From the NCBI GenBank assembly GCA_041591895.1, contig JBFHRE010000023.1, forward strand, positions 1 to 23,515: a stretch of DNA of 23,515 nucleotides, given 5' to 3'. The notes under the pieces were generated by a model. It did not search any database. It was not told the origin of the DNA and was given only the letters and a program-made list of their open reading frames with translations. Shown here one piece after another: positions 1 to 7,503 of this stretch. The stretch is from JBFHRE01 sp041591895. GTDB lineage: Bacteria > Actinomycetota > Acidimicrobiia > Spongiisociales > ZC4RG35. Both the position numbers and the translations under genes were made by a program. Within the stretch, counting starts at the first letter, position 1, and every line of letters begins with the position of its first letter.

Positions 1-101
1 GCAACCTGCCGCTGGCGGCTGCGCTGTCCTTCATCCCGATCGTCGTGATGATCCTCTATCTGACCGGGGCCCGCAAGCTCGGCGCCTTCGAGGCTCTGTG
101 A
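1..101 (+). CDS. ABC transporter permease, C-terminal end (partial; PotB-like)
   Basis: Only the last 32 codons are present; the gene begins before the window. Reading from base 3, the peptide runs NLPLAAALSFIPIV, continues through a hydrophobic stretch and ends in a short polar tail (ARKLGAFEAL) before TGA at 99-101. A final membrane helix followed by a short basic cytoplasmic tail is usual for the first permease of spermidine/putrescine-type ABC importers. The next gene, 30 bases downstream on the same strand, is a clear second permease of that type, so the two probably form the membrane heterodimer. The solute-binding protein and ATPase would lie outside the window. The family call rests mainly on the neighbour. 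Confidence 0.7.
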   Translation, partial: NLPLAAALSFIPIVVMILYLTGARKLGAFEAL

Positions 102-134
102 GGCGGGCAGGCACATGAGGCAGGCAGGCGCATG
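99..134 (+). repeat. 17-bp imperfect tandem duplication in the permease-permease junction
   Basis: TGAGGCGGGCAGGCACA (99-115) is followed immediately by TGAGGCAGGCAGGCGCA (116-132), two mismatches in 17, and then TGA again. The first copy includes the stop codon of the upstream permease, and the second ends at the ATG of the downstream permease. The duplication creates an out-of-frame ATG at 115 whose six-codon reading frame ends in TGA overlapping the true start at 132. It looks like a slippage duplication that stretched the junction. Confidence 0.7.
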
Positions 135-917
135 AAACAGGCGCGCTGGGGCCTCAAGACCTTGACGGTGGCGGCACTGGCCTATCTCCACCTGCCGATC
201 CTGTTCGTCTTCCTGTACGCCTTCACCACGGAGGACGCCTCGTTCTCGTTCCCGCCTCCGGGCTACACCACCAAGTGGTTTGGCGTCGCCGCCGCCAACA
301 CAGACATCCGAAACGCGCTCAGCCTGTCGCTGTCGGTGGCGGCGGTGGCAACCGTCTCGGCCCTGATTCTGGGGACCCTGGCGGCGGGGGCGGTGTGGAG
401 GTCGAAGTTCTTCGGCCGCGAGTCGCTGTCGCTGTTCATCGTCCTCCCGATCGCTCTCCCGGGAATCATCACCGGCATCTCGCTCCGATCGGCGATCAGC
501 CTGGCCGGCATCCCGTTCTCCTTCTGGACCCTTGTCATCGGCCATGCCACCTTCTGTGTCGCCGTCGCCTACAACAACGTGATCGCCCGGATGCGGCGGG
601 TTTCGCCCAACCTCTTGGAGGCGTCATCCGACCTCGGCGCCTCCGGTTGGCAGACCTTCCGGCATGTCTTGCTCCCTCAGCTCGGATCGGCGATCGTCAC
701 CGGCGGGATGCTGGCCTTTGCGCTCAGCTTCGACGAGATCATCGTCACGACGTTCACGGCCGGGAACCAGCAGACCCTGCCGATCTGGATCTTCTCATCT
801 CTGGTCCGGCCGAGAAACCGGCCGGTCACCAACGTGGTCGCCCTGCTCGTGGTGGCCATCACATTCATTCCGATCGTCCTGAGCCAGAGGTTCGCGGCGA
901 GAGCAGAGCACGACTGA
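132..917 (+). CDS. ABC transporter permease, spermidine/putrescine type (PotC/YdcV-like)
   Basis: This is a 261-residue inner-membrane permease, the usual length for PotC-type subunits. Hydrophobic helices are visible at about residues 10-31, 64-88, 99-118, 131-150, 186-203 and 234-251. The cytoplasmic EAA loop that docks on the ATPase is clear at 163-182 (EASSDLGASGWQ, then FRHVLLP). The LSFDEIIVT segment near residue 198 is also typical of polyamine permeases. It follows another permease and precedes an aminobutyraldehyde dehydrogenase, which supports a putrescine or related amine substrate. Substrate cannot be read from a permease alone. The ATG at 132 was chosen because it begins the conserved N-terminal helix; the Shine-Dalgarno sequence is weak (AGGCAGG). 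Confidence 0.88.
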   Translation: MKQARWGLKTLTVAALAYLHLPILFVFLYAFTTEDASFSFPPPGYTTKWFGVAAANTDIRNALSLSLSVAAVATVSALILGTLAAGAVWRSKFFGRESLSLFIVLPIALPGIITGISLRSAISLAGIPFSFWTLVIGHATFCVAVAYNNVIARMRRVSPNLLEASSDLGASGWQTFRHVLLPQLGSAIVTGGMLAFALSFDEIIVTTFTAGNQQTLPIWIFSSLVRPRNRPVTNVVALLVVAITFIPIVLSQRFAARAEHD

Positions 918-944
918 GCGCCAACGATTGCGGGATGAGCCCGC

Positions 945-952
945 GGAAAGGA
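945..952 (+). promoter_or_regulatory. Shine-Dalgarno deciding the dehydrogenase start
   Basis: GGAAAGGA ends five bases before the ATG at 958. The frame remains open back to a TTG at 928, but that codon lacks such a site and would add ten non-conserved residues, so ATG 958 is preferred. Confidence 0.75.
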
Positions 953-957
953 ACGAC

Positions 958-2385
958 ATGAAGACGCTCCACAACTTCGTGAACGGAGAGAAGGTGGCTG
1001 CGGCCGATGGCCGGACCACCGATGTGATCAACCCCGCCACCGGCCAGGCGTACGCCACCGCTCCCCTCTCGGGTCAGGCAGACATCGACGCCGCCATGAA
1101 GGCGGCAGCCGATGCGTTCGAGGGTTGGAGCAATGCCACTCCGTCGGAGCGAGCGCTCGCTCTGATTCGGATCGCCGATGCCGTCCAAGCCCGCTCCGAC
1201 GACCTCGTGGCGGCCGAGGTCGAGAACACCGGAAAGCCGAGAGGCATGACCGAGTCCGACGAAATCCCACCGATGGTCGACCAGATCCGGTTCTTTGCCG
1301 GCGCCGCACGGAACCTCGAAGGAAAAGCCGCCGCGGAGTACATGGAGAACATGACGTCCTTCGTCCGCCGGGAACCGGTCGGGGTATGCGCCCAGGTGGC
1401 ACCGTGGAACTACCCGATGATGATGGCTGTCTGGAAGTTCGCCCCTGCCATAGCGGCCGGGAACACCGTGGTTCTCAAACCGAGCGACACCACACCGGCC
1501 AGCACGACCCTCCTGGCCGAGATCGCGGCCGAATTCCTCCCGCCGGGTGTCCTGAATGTGATCTGTGGCGACCGAGACACCGGTCGCGGCATGGTCGCCC
1601 ACGACACCCCCGCACTGGTCTCCGTGACCGGCTCGGTCAGGGCCGGGATGGAGGTGGCGGAGAGTGCATCGAAGTCGCTCAAGCGGGTTCACCTGGAACT
1701 GGGCGGCAAGGCTCCGGTCGTTGTGTTCGACGACGCCGATGTCGAGGCCGCGGCAGAGGGCATCGCAGTCGCCGGCTACTTCAACGCCGGTCAGGACTGC
1801 ACCGCGGCCACGCGGGTCCTGGCGGCTCCAGGCATCTACGACGACTTCGTGGCCGCCCTGACCGAGCAGGCCAAAGCAACCAAGACCGGCATGCCGGACG
1901 ACGAAGACGTCCTCTTCGGACCGGTCAACAATGCCAACCAGTTGGCGAAGGTCCACGGCTTCCTCGAGCGGGTCCCTTCCCACGCCCAGGTCACGGCCGG
2001 AGGCGGCCTTGTCGACGGCGGTGGATACTTCCACGAGCCGACCGTGGTCGTCGACCTGCGGCAGGACGACGAGATGAGCCAGAACGAGATCTTCGGACCG
2101 GTCATCACCGTGCAACGGTTCGATGACGAGGACGAGGCCGTGCGGTGGGCGAACGACGTGGATTACGGCCTGGCGTCGAGTGTCTGGACCCGTGATTTCG
2201 GCCGGGCGATGCGGATGTCGAAGCGACTCGAGTTCGGCTGCGTGTGGATCAACACCCACATCCCTCTCGTGGCCGAGATGCCGCATGGCGGGTTCAAGCG
2301 CTCGGGGTACGGGAAGGACCTATCCGCCTATGCGCTGGACGACTACACCCGCATCAAGCACGTGATGGCCAACCTCGACTCCTGA
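958..2385 (+). CDS. NAD(P)-dependent aldehyde dehydrogenase, gamma-aminobutyraldehyde dehydrogenase-like (PatD/YdcW type)
   Basis: This 475-residue protein belongs to the aldehyde dehydrogenase superfamily and is expected to oxidise an amino aldehyde to the acid in the cytosol. The N-terminus (NFVNGEK, NPATGQ) and the APWNYP motif near 152 are typical of the betaine-aldehyde and aminobutyraldehyde branch. The general base is E247 in LELGGK and the catalytic cysteine is C281 in GQDCTA. The 34-residue spacing between them matches the family. The C-terminal PHGGFKRSGYGKD block is intact. It lies 40 bases after the polyamine permease, so the likely route is putrescine to 4-aminobutanal to GABA. 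No aminotransferase or oxidase is visible in the window. Betaine aldehyde cannot be excluded as substrate. Confidence 0.88.
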   Translation: MKTLHNFVNGEKVAAADGRTTDVINPATGQAYATAPLSGQADIDAAMKAAADAFEGWSNATPSERALALIRIADAVQARSDDLVAAEVENTGKPRGMTESDEIPPMVDQIRFFAGAARNLEGKAAAEYMENMTSFVRREPVGVCAQVAPWNYPMMMAVWKFAPAIAAGNTVVLKPSDTTPASTTLLAEIAAEFLPPGVLNVICGDRDTGRGMVAHDTPALVSVTGSVRAGMEVAESASKSLKRVHLELGGKAPVVVFDDADVEAAAEGIAVAGYFNAGQDCTAATRVLAAPGIYDDFVAALTEQAKATKTGMPDDEDVLFGPVNNANQLAKVHGFLERVPSHAQVTAGGGLVDGGGYFHEPTVVVDLRQDDEMSQNEIFGPVITVQRFDDEDEAVRWANDVDYGLASSVWTRDFGRAMRMSKRLEFGCVWINTHIPLVAEMPHGGFKRSGYGKDLSAYALDDYTRIKHVMANLDS

Positions 2386-2387
2386 GA

Positions 2388-3857
2388 TCAGCGGCGCACG
2401 TCGGCGGCGGCGTCTACCGGTTCCTGGAAAGCGGCCGCCGACGACAGTGCCTCGGTTGCAGGTGCCGGGTCGAACCCCTTCCGGGTCATGGTTCCCCACG
2501 ACTTCTCCTTGCGCAGGAACTCGGCGATGCCCCACAGCCTCCAGAAACTGGTGAGCTGCCGGTATCCGAGGTTGTCGACGATGGCATAGACTGCCATCCG
2601 GACGACATGACGCCGCAACGGGTAGCGGCGATAGGTCAGTTCCTCGAGGGCAACCGCCGCCACCGAGAGCAGCATCCCCCAGCCGACGGCGATCAGGTAG
2701 AACGCCAGGGCGTACTCCCAGGACAGCCATCCATTGGCGGCCGAGATCGGGAAGGCGATGTATCCGGCCACCTCGACGATCGGGCCGAGCGCCTCGAAGA
2801 CGACGAAGAACGGAAGCGCGAAGCGTCCGAAGATCCCCTGGCCCGGCTCGATCATCGCCTTGCGGTGGGTCCACAGCGTTTCCAACAGCCCCCTCTGCCA
2901 CCTCCGGCGCTGGCGGGACAGGATCCGCAGGTCCTCGGGTGCCTCGGTCCAGCACACCGGGTCGGGCACGAAGCTCACCTTGTAAGGCTTGTTTGCCTCC
3001 CGCATCCTCCGGTGGATCCGAACGACCAGTTCCATGTCTTCTCCAACGGTCCCGGTTTCATAGCCGCCGACATCCACCATCACGGAACGCTTGAAGACCC
3101 CGAACGCCCCACTGACGATCAGGAGCGTTCCGACCGCAGCCCATCCCATCCGACCCACCAGGAACGCCCGGAGGTACTCGACGACCTGCAAGGTGGCGAG
3201 CCGGGTACGGGGCAGGTTCACGTCGATGATCCGCCCGTTGCGCACGGTGCAGCCGTTGGCGATCCGCACGATCCCGCCGGTGGCGACCACCTCCGGATCG
3301 TCGATGACGGGTGCCATGACCCGAAGGAGCGCCTGCTCTTCGAGTATGGCGTCGGCATCGATCGCGCACACGTACGGGTACCGCGCCAGGTTCACACCAC
3401 AGTTGAGAGCATCCGCCTTCCCGCCGTTCTCCTTCGAGACCACGGTGAGGTGCGGGTGAAGTCGCGACACGTAGACCTGCCCGACCGCGGCCGTATCCAG
3501 TTCGGCTCGCATCACGCGCCGAACTGGCACCAGTTCGAAGGCTTCTTTCAGCACCTCGACCGTCCGGTCCCTCGAACCGTCGTCGATCACGATGATCTCC
3601 AGCTCGGGGTACCGGAGCTGGAGGAGCGATTTGACCGACTGCACCACTCCCGCCTCTTCGTTGTATGCGGGCAGCAGAATCGAGACAGGAGGGGTCAGCG
3701 GGGAGCGGAAGATCTCGTCGGTGGTCTGGGAGTTCTCTCCGTGATGGTGGTGGCGGATCCGGGACCACGCCAGGATGGTGAACATCGAGAACATCAGGTT
3801 GAGGGCGACCGAATAGGAGATCAGGACCGCGCTGACGACCTCGACCGCGGTCCTCAT
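2388..3857 (-). CDS. Processive family-2 glycosyltransferase, membrane-bound polysaccharide synthase
   Basis: This is a 489-residue inner-membrane enzyme. An N-terminal helix (about 4-31) is followed by a cytosolic GT-A domain beginning at PVSILLPAYNEE (57-68). All processive-synthase signatures are present: IDDGS (91-95), DAD (167-169), GED (272-274) and QRRRW (316-320). C-terminal hydrophobic segments at about 345-372, 382-405 and 420-443 would form the export channel. This pattern matches PgaC/IcaA, hyaluronan and cellulose synthases, but the polymer cannot be told. There is no PilZ domain after the last helix, so direct c-di-GMP control is unlikely. The ATG at 3857 overlaps the TGA of the upstream HEAT gene (ATGA), indicating translational coupling. 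A longer frame to 4046 would overlap that gene heavily and lacks conserved sequence. Confidence 0.9.
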   Translation of the reverse strand: MRTAVEVVSAVLISYSVALNLMFSMFTILAWSRIRHHHHGENSQTTDEIFRSPLTPPVSILLPAYNEEAGVVQSVKSLLQLRYPELEIIVIDDGSRDRTVEVLKEAFELVPVRRVMRAELDTAAVGQVYVSRLHPHLTVVSKENGGKADALNCGVNLARYPYVCAIDADAILEEQALLRVMAPVIDDPEVVATGGIVRIANGCTVRNGRIIDVNLPRTRLATLQVVEYLRAFLVGRMGWAAVGTLLIVSGAFGVFKRSVMVDVGGYETGTVGEDMELVVRIHRRMREANKPYKVSFVPDPVCWTEAPEDLRILSRQRRRWQRGLLETLWTHRKAMIEPGQGIFGRFALPFFVVFEALGPIVEVAGYIAFPISAANGWLSWEYALAFYLIAVGWGMLLSVAAVALEELTYRRYPLRRHVVRMAVYAIVDNLGYRQLTSFWRLWGIAEFLRKEKSWGTMTRKGFDPAPATEALSSAAAFQEPVDAAADVRR

Positions 3858-4855
3858 TGCCGGACCTCGAGCAGATCGACCGCCTCTGAGATGTACTCGG
3901 AGCCGGCCGTCTCGGAGGCCCCCCGCAGGAGGTCGGGGTCGAGCACGGCAAGAGCCCGGGCTGCAGCCGACGCGGGAAGGTGCTCGTCGCTGCGAGCCAT
4001 CGACAGGAGACGTTCGGTTTGTTCGGACAGCCCCAGTTCGGCGCAACTGGTCGCCGCCGCAGCACGAACGTAGGGAACAGGGTCGTCGAGTAGTTCCGGA
4101 AGGGTTCGTGCAGCCGATCTGGTGCCGAGACGCCCGAAGGCCCGCGCCACGGCCACCCGGACCACCGGGTTGGGATCTTCGACGGCCGCCACCAGAATCG
4201 GTGAGTGGCCCACGGCCAGTCGTCCCAGGAGCTCGGCGGCGGCGGCCCTCACCTGTGGTTCCCGCGAAAGGATCAGCGAATCGAGTTCTTTGGCAGCACC
4301 GGCGCCGATGTCGAGCAGCGCCTGGCCGGCTACCGCCCTGGCGATGCTGCCGTTGGCCAGTGCGACCACCAGCGGTTCCACGGCGTCGGGGTTCTCGAGC
4401 CGGCCCAGGCTGCGGGCGGCGGCATTCCGGACCCGGCGGTCGGGATCACGAAGAGCGGCCATCAGTTGCGGCACCGCCTCCGCCCCGAGATCTCCGAGCC
4501 GGAACGCGGCCGCCGCCCGGCGCCATCCCCGGGGAGAATCGAGATCGGCCAGCACTTCGGCCGAGACACCCAACTCGTTGCTGAGCCGGGACAGCCGGGC
4601 CCTCGATTCCCCGTGCATCGCTCTCCCATACCGGGCGAGCAGGTCGACCAAGGCACGCCGATCGAGCCCTTCGCATCTGAGGTCTACGTCGTCACCGTCG
4701 ATCCACCCGAGGAGCCGGGGGCGCACCCGGGCGAGTGCCTCGCCGTAGCGGCGACGAGCGACCGTCACCATGAACCGGTTGAAGATGACTGCGCCGGTGA
4801 GCACGAGGTTGAAGGCGACCATCACCAGGGTCGCCTGGATGAGGAAAGACCTCAT
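3854..4855 (-). CDS. Membrane-anchored HEAT-repeat protein
   Basis: This is a 333-residue protein. A single N-terminal transmembrane helix (about 5-30) precedes a basic stretch (RRRYGEAL) and a soluble alpha-solenoid. Repeats of about 30 residues are easy to see: SPRGWRRAAAAFRLGDL (107-123), DPDRRVRNAAARSLGRL (137-153), SREPQVRAAAAELLGRL (197-213), DPNPVVRVAVARAFGRL (227-243) and DPVPYVRAAAATSCAEL (258-274). HEAT solenoids are protein-binding scaffolds; no catalytic motif is visible. It sits between a response regulator and a glycosyltransferase, overlapping each by four bases. I infer that it links the phosphorylation signal to the synthase at the membrane. Start ATG 4855 overlaps the regulator's stop codon. 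Confidence 0.85.
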   Translation of the reverse strand: MRSFLIQATLVMVAFNLVLTGAVIFNRFMVTVARRRYGEALARVRPRLLGWIDGDDVDLRCEGLDRRALVDLLARYGRAMHGESRARLSRLSNELGVSAEVLADLDSPRGWRRAAAAFRLGDLGAEAVPQLMAALRDPDRRVRNAAARSLGRLENPDAVEPLVVALANGSIARAVAGQALLDIGAGAAKELDSLILSREPQVRAAAAELLGRLAVGHSPILVAAVEDPNPVVRVAVARAFGRLGTRSAARTLPELLDDPVPYVRAAAATSCAELGLSEQTERLLSMARSDEHLPASAAARALAVLDPDLLRGASETAGSEYISEAVDLLEVRQ

Positions 4856-5241
4856 GGCCGTCGGGCGGCGAGGGCCTGAACCCGGTGATGCAGCTCCTGT
4901 GGGCTGAAAGGCTTGGTGAGGTAATCGTCGGCACCGGACTCGAATCCTCGAACGACGTCCGATTCCTGAACCCGGGCGGTCAGGAGCATGACGGGTAGGT
5001 CGGCGATGTCTGGGTCCCGACGAATCTCCTCGATGACCTCCGGCCCCGTGAGTTCGGGCATCATCCAATCGAGCACCGCCACATCCGGGCGTTCGTTGCG
5101 CGCGATCTCGAGAGCTTCCTTCCCGTTGTGGGCGGGCAGCACCTTGCAGCCGCCCCGCTCGAGGCGGAAGCAGACCAGATCGAGAATGTCCGGATCGTCG
5201 TCTGCGACCAGAACCACGACCTCACGATTGGCAGGCATCAT
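4852..5241 (-). CDS. Single-domain response regulator (CheY-like receiver)
   Basis: This 129-residue protein consists only of a receiver domain, with no DNA-binding or enzymatic output domain. The acidic pocket is DDD (14-16), the phospho-acceptor is D58 in VLDWMMP, the switch threonine is T88 in LLTAR, and the conserved lysine is K110 in DYLTKPF. All residues needed for phosphorylation are present. With no output domain it must act through protein contact. The partner is probably the HEAT protein encoded immediately downstream with an ATGA overlap. No histidine kinase is present in the window. Start is ATG 5241, with ATG 5238 as alternative; neither has a strong Shine-Dalgarno sequence. It is the first gene of the three-gene minus-strand cassette. 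Confidence 0.9.
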   Translation of the reverse strand: MMPANREVVVLVADDDPDILDLVCFRLERGGCKVLPAHNGKEALEIARNERPDVAVLDWMMPELTGPEVIEEIRRDPDIADLPVMLLTARVQESDVVRGFESGADDYLTKPFSPQELHHRVQALAARRP

Positions 5242-5337
5242 GTCACTACGCCACGGATTGGCGTCCTTGACAATCCTGTCGACGGATTCGGCCTTTGATT
5301 CAGCGGCCGGCCGCGGTTTCGCCACAATGGGTCGACG

Positions 5338-6120
5338 ATGAGAGAAATCGTCAACGACCTCGCCGCCCAGCACGACCAACTCGACCGGCTGCTGGCCTCG
5401 ATTCCCCCCGAGGATTGGGATCGCCCGACGCCGGCCGTCCCCTGGACAGTTCGCGACCAGGTCGCCCACCTGGCGTTCTTCGACGAGATGGCGGTGGTCT
5501 CGGTCGCCGACCCCGGGCATTTCATGGCCCGGGTGTCCGCAGACCTCGCGGACGGGCTCGAGGAGTACGTCGAGGCGCCGCTCCGGCATGCGCGGTCGTG
5601 GGAAGCGAGCGCGGTGCTCGACTGGTGGCGCCGCGCCCGGGGCGAGCTATTGCAAGTGTTCTCGGCGGCCGATCCCGAGTTGCGAGTCCCCTGGTACGGG
5701 CCACCGATGAAGGCCCACAGCTCCGCCGTTGCGAGATTGATGGAGACCTGGGCTCACGGACAAGACGTGTTCGACGCGGTGGGACGCAGCCAGGAGCCAA
5801 CTGATCGCCTCCTCCACGTGGCCGAACTGGGAGTGAAGACGTTCCGGTTCTCCTACGAGAACCGGGGACTGACTGCGCCGGAGGGACGAGTACACGTGGC
5901 GCTGTCCGGCCCATCTGGCGACACCCGGGTCTGGAACGAAGGACACCCCGACTCCATCACCGGGCCCGTGGAAGACTTCTGTCTCGTCGTCACCCAGCGC
6001 CGCCATGTGAGCGACACGGCACTGGTCGTGTCCGGGCCGGTAGCCGAGGAATGGATGGCGATCGCCCAGGTGTTCGCCGGTCCCCCCGGCCCGGGACGGG
6101 ACCCGGTCGCACCGGACTGA
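5338..6120 (+). CDS. TIGR03084-family metal-binding protein (DinB/maleylpyruvate isomerase-like fold)
   Basis: This is a 260-residue cytosolic protein. The N-terminal four-helix region resembles mycothiol-dependent maleylpyruvate isomerase: LDRLLASIPPEDWDRPTP, PWTVRDQVAHLAFFD, and METWAHGQDVF. Likely metal ligands are H44, E136 and H140, the same spacing logic as the His-Glu-His site of that family. The C-terminal half (about 175-245) looks like the accessory domain typical of TIGR03084 proteins. Family members probably use a low-molecular-weight thiol cofactor, but the reaction of this subfamily is not established. It is divergent from the response-regulator cassette, with 96 bases between the starts. 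ATG 5338 lacks a clear Shine-Dalgarno sequence. Confidence 0.8.
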   Translation: MREIVNDLAAQHDQLDRLLASIPPEDWDRPTPAVPWTVRDQVAHLAFFDEMAVVSVADPGHFMARVSADLADGLEEYVEAPLRHARSWEASAVLDWWRRARGELLQVFSAADPELRVPWYGPPMKAHSSAVARLMETWAHGQDVFDAVGRSQEPTDRLLHVAELGVKTFRFSYENRGLTAPEGRVHVALSGPSGDTRVWNEGHPDSITGPVEDFCLVVTQRRHVSDTALVVSGPVAEEWMAIAQVFAGPPGPGRDPVAPD

Positions 6121-6135
6121 CGTCGGGGCGGGAGG

Positions 6136-7296
6136 CTACCAGTGCCCGTCGAGGGCGTCGCGCAGAAGCGCGGTGTAGAGGTGCGGCTCGATCAGGAACG
6201 AGTCGTGGCCCTTGTCGGAGTGGACCGTGAACCGGCGGGCCGGCACCCCAACCTCCTTCAACAGTGAGACCATGCGGACCTGCTCGTCCGGGTAGAAGCA
6301 CACATCGGAGTCGATGGTGAACACCTGCCACCTCTGGTGCACGCAACGGGCAAGGAGATCGTGCAGGGTCTCACCCTCGCGGCCGACTTCCGCCACGAGG
6401 TCGAACTGCTGCCACACCTCCATGATCCGGAGATAGGTGTTGGCATCGAATCGCTTCACGAACTTCTGCCCCTGATGGAGCATGTAGGACTCGAGCGGGT
6501 GCCCCACCTCGTACCCCCCGAGGTTCTCCCGCTGGACGATCTCATCCCGGGCACGCTCCCGGAGAGCGTCCAGGGACACGAACGTCTTGTGCCCGATCAT
6601 CCGGGCCAGGGCCAACCCCAACTCCGGCCCTGCGCCCGGGTAGTAGTCGCCTCCCTTGAAATCGGGGTCGGTGATGATCGCGAACATCTGCTCGAAGTTG
6701 TGGAGCACCTGGAGCGAACTGGTCTCGAAGCCGGCGGCGATCGGTATGACCGTGCCGACCCGATCGGGATACCGGGTGGCGAAGATGGCACACATCAACC
6801 CGCCCACGGAACCTCCCACGACGGCGTGCACCTTCTGGATGCCGAGATCGTCGAGCAGCGCCACCTGCGAATCCACGATGTCCGTCAACGTGAGCGGCGG
6901 GAACGAGGAGCCGTAGGGGCGACCGGTGGAAAGGTCGATCGACGAGGGCCCGGTCGATCCGTAGCAACCCCCCAGATAGTTGATGCACATGACCGCGTAC
7001 CGGTCTGAGTCCAGTCCCCGTCCCGGACCGATGTAGCCGTCCCACCATCCTTCGTGCATCTCGTCGGACCAGCGGTGCTCGAGACTGGCCACCGCCTGGT
7101 TCATGCCGGCGGCGTGCTGGGAACCGGTCAGAGCGTGGAACACGAGCACGAGGTTGTCCCGGAAGTCGTTCAACTCGCCGTACATCTCGTATGCGAGCGT
7201 CACCTCCGAGATCGTGTCACCTCGTTGGGTCACGAACGGGCGCGACAGAGTGTGAAACCGGGTCTCGACCGGACCGACACTCTCCGAACCATGCAC
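6136..7296 (-). CDS. metX: Homoserine O-acetyltransferase
   Basis: This 386-residue alpha/beta-hydrolase-fold enzyme transfers an acetyl (or succinyl) group to homoserine, the first committed step to methionine in actinobacteria. Signatures are the oxyanion region VFHALTGSQHAAG (52-64), CINYLGG with STGPSS (104-119), the nucleophile S163 in GGSVGG, D331 in IDSDVCFYPDEQ, and H364 in DKGHDSF. These complete the catalytic triad. The length is normal. The start is GTG 7296, supported by AGGAGG nine bases upstream; an ATG overlapping it is out of frame. The SAM riboswitch lies directly upstream, and metY is in the same cluster, which identifies the pathway. Acetyl versus succinyl specificity is not decided by sequence alone. 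Confidence 0.93.
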   Translation of the reverse strand: MHGSESVGPVETRFHTLSRPFVTQRGDTISEVTLAYEMYGELNDFRDNLVLVFHALTGSQHAAGMNQAVASLEHRWSDEMHEGWWDGYIGPGRGLDSDRYAVMCINYLGGCYGSTGPSSIDLSTGRPYGSSFPPLTLTDIVDSQVALLDDLGIQKVHAVVGGSVGGLMCAIFATRYPDRVGTVIPIAAGFETSSLQVLHNFEQMFAIITDPDFKGGDYYPGAGPELGLALARMIGHKTFVSLDALRERARDEIVQRENLGGYEVGHPLESYMLHQGQKFVKRFDANTYLRIMEVWQQFDLVAEVGREGETLHDLLARCVHQRWQVFTIDSDVCFYPDEQVRMVSLLKEVGVPARRFTVHSDKGHDSFLIEPHLYTALLRDALDGHW

Positions 7297-7305
7297 GAAA
7301 CTCAG

Positions 7306-7311
7306 CCTCCT
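7306..7311 (-). promoter_or_regulatory. metX ribosome binding site
   Basis: The minus strand reads AGGAGG, a perfect Shine-Dalgarno, nine bases before GTG 7296. It fixes this GTG as the metX start. It lies just beyond the inverted repeat GCTCGA/TCGAGC (7315-7320 and 7329-7334), a possible part of the riboswitch expression platform. Confidence 0.85.
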
Positions 7312-7361
7312 GTCGCTCGACGCGCTCTTCGAGCACCTCGGGCGGAGACCGCCTTACGGGA

Positions 7362-7442
7362 CTCATCGTTCAGGCATTGGCACCGTGGATCACTCGGTTG
7401 CCGCGGCTTCACAGGGCCTGTCCCTCCGCCGCTCTCGATGAG
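7362..7442 (-). promoter_or_regulatory. SAM-I (S-box) riboswitch aptamer upstream of metX
   Basis: Read on the minus strand, this 81-base element carries the S-box core in order: CTCATC as the 5' P1 strand, GAGAGCGGCGGAGGGAC, GGCCCTGTGA, GCGGCAACC, GGTGCCAA, and GATGAG as the 3' P1 strand. CTCATC pairs perfectly with GATGAG to close the junction. S-adenosylmethionine binding by this class normally turns expression off. About 65 bases separate the aptamer from the metX GTG. In that spacer are GGCGG/CCGCC (7340-7352) and GCTCGA/TCGAGC (7315-7334) stems, but no U-run. Control of translation initiation is therefore more likely than termination; the switching pairings were not resolved. Confidence 0.9.
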
Positions 7443-7503
7443 CGCGAGGCAGCGAGTCTGCCAGAGCACCGACCGCAATTCAAGGCTCCCGTCTCGTCGG
7501 GGA

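Noticed and set aside
865..2286. Long open frame on the minus strand opposite the aldehyde dehydrogenase
   Set aside because: It is antisense to a gene with intact catalytic motifs, its translation is rich in Arg/Gly/His with no domain, and long antisense frames are expected in GC-rich DNA.
2244..4073. Long plus-strand open frame opposite the glycosyltransferase and part of the HEAT gene
   Set aside because: It lacks any domain signature and shadows two genes with clear motifs; it also overlaps the end of the dehydrogenase out of frame.
5242..5337. Promoter candidate with plus-strand TTGACA at 5267-5272
   Set aside because: The -35 match is perfect, but no -10-like hexamer lies 16-19 bases downstream; it may be chance.
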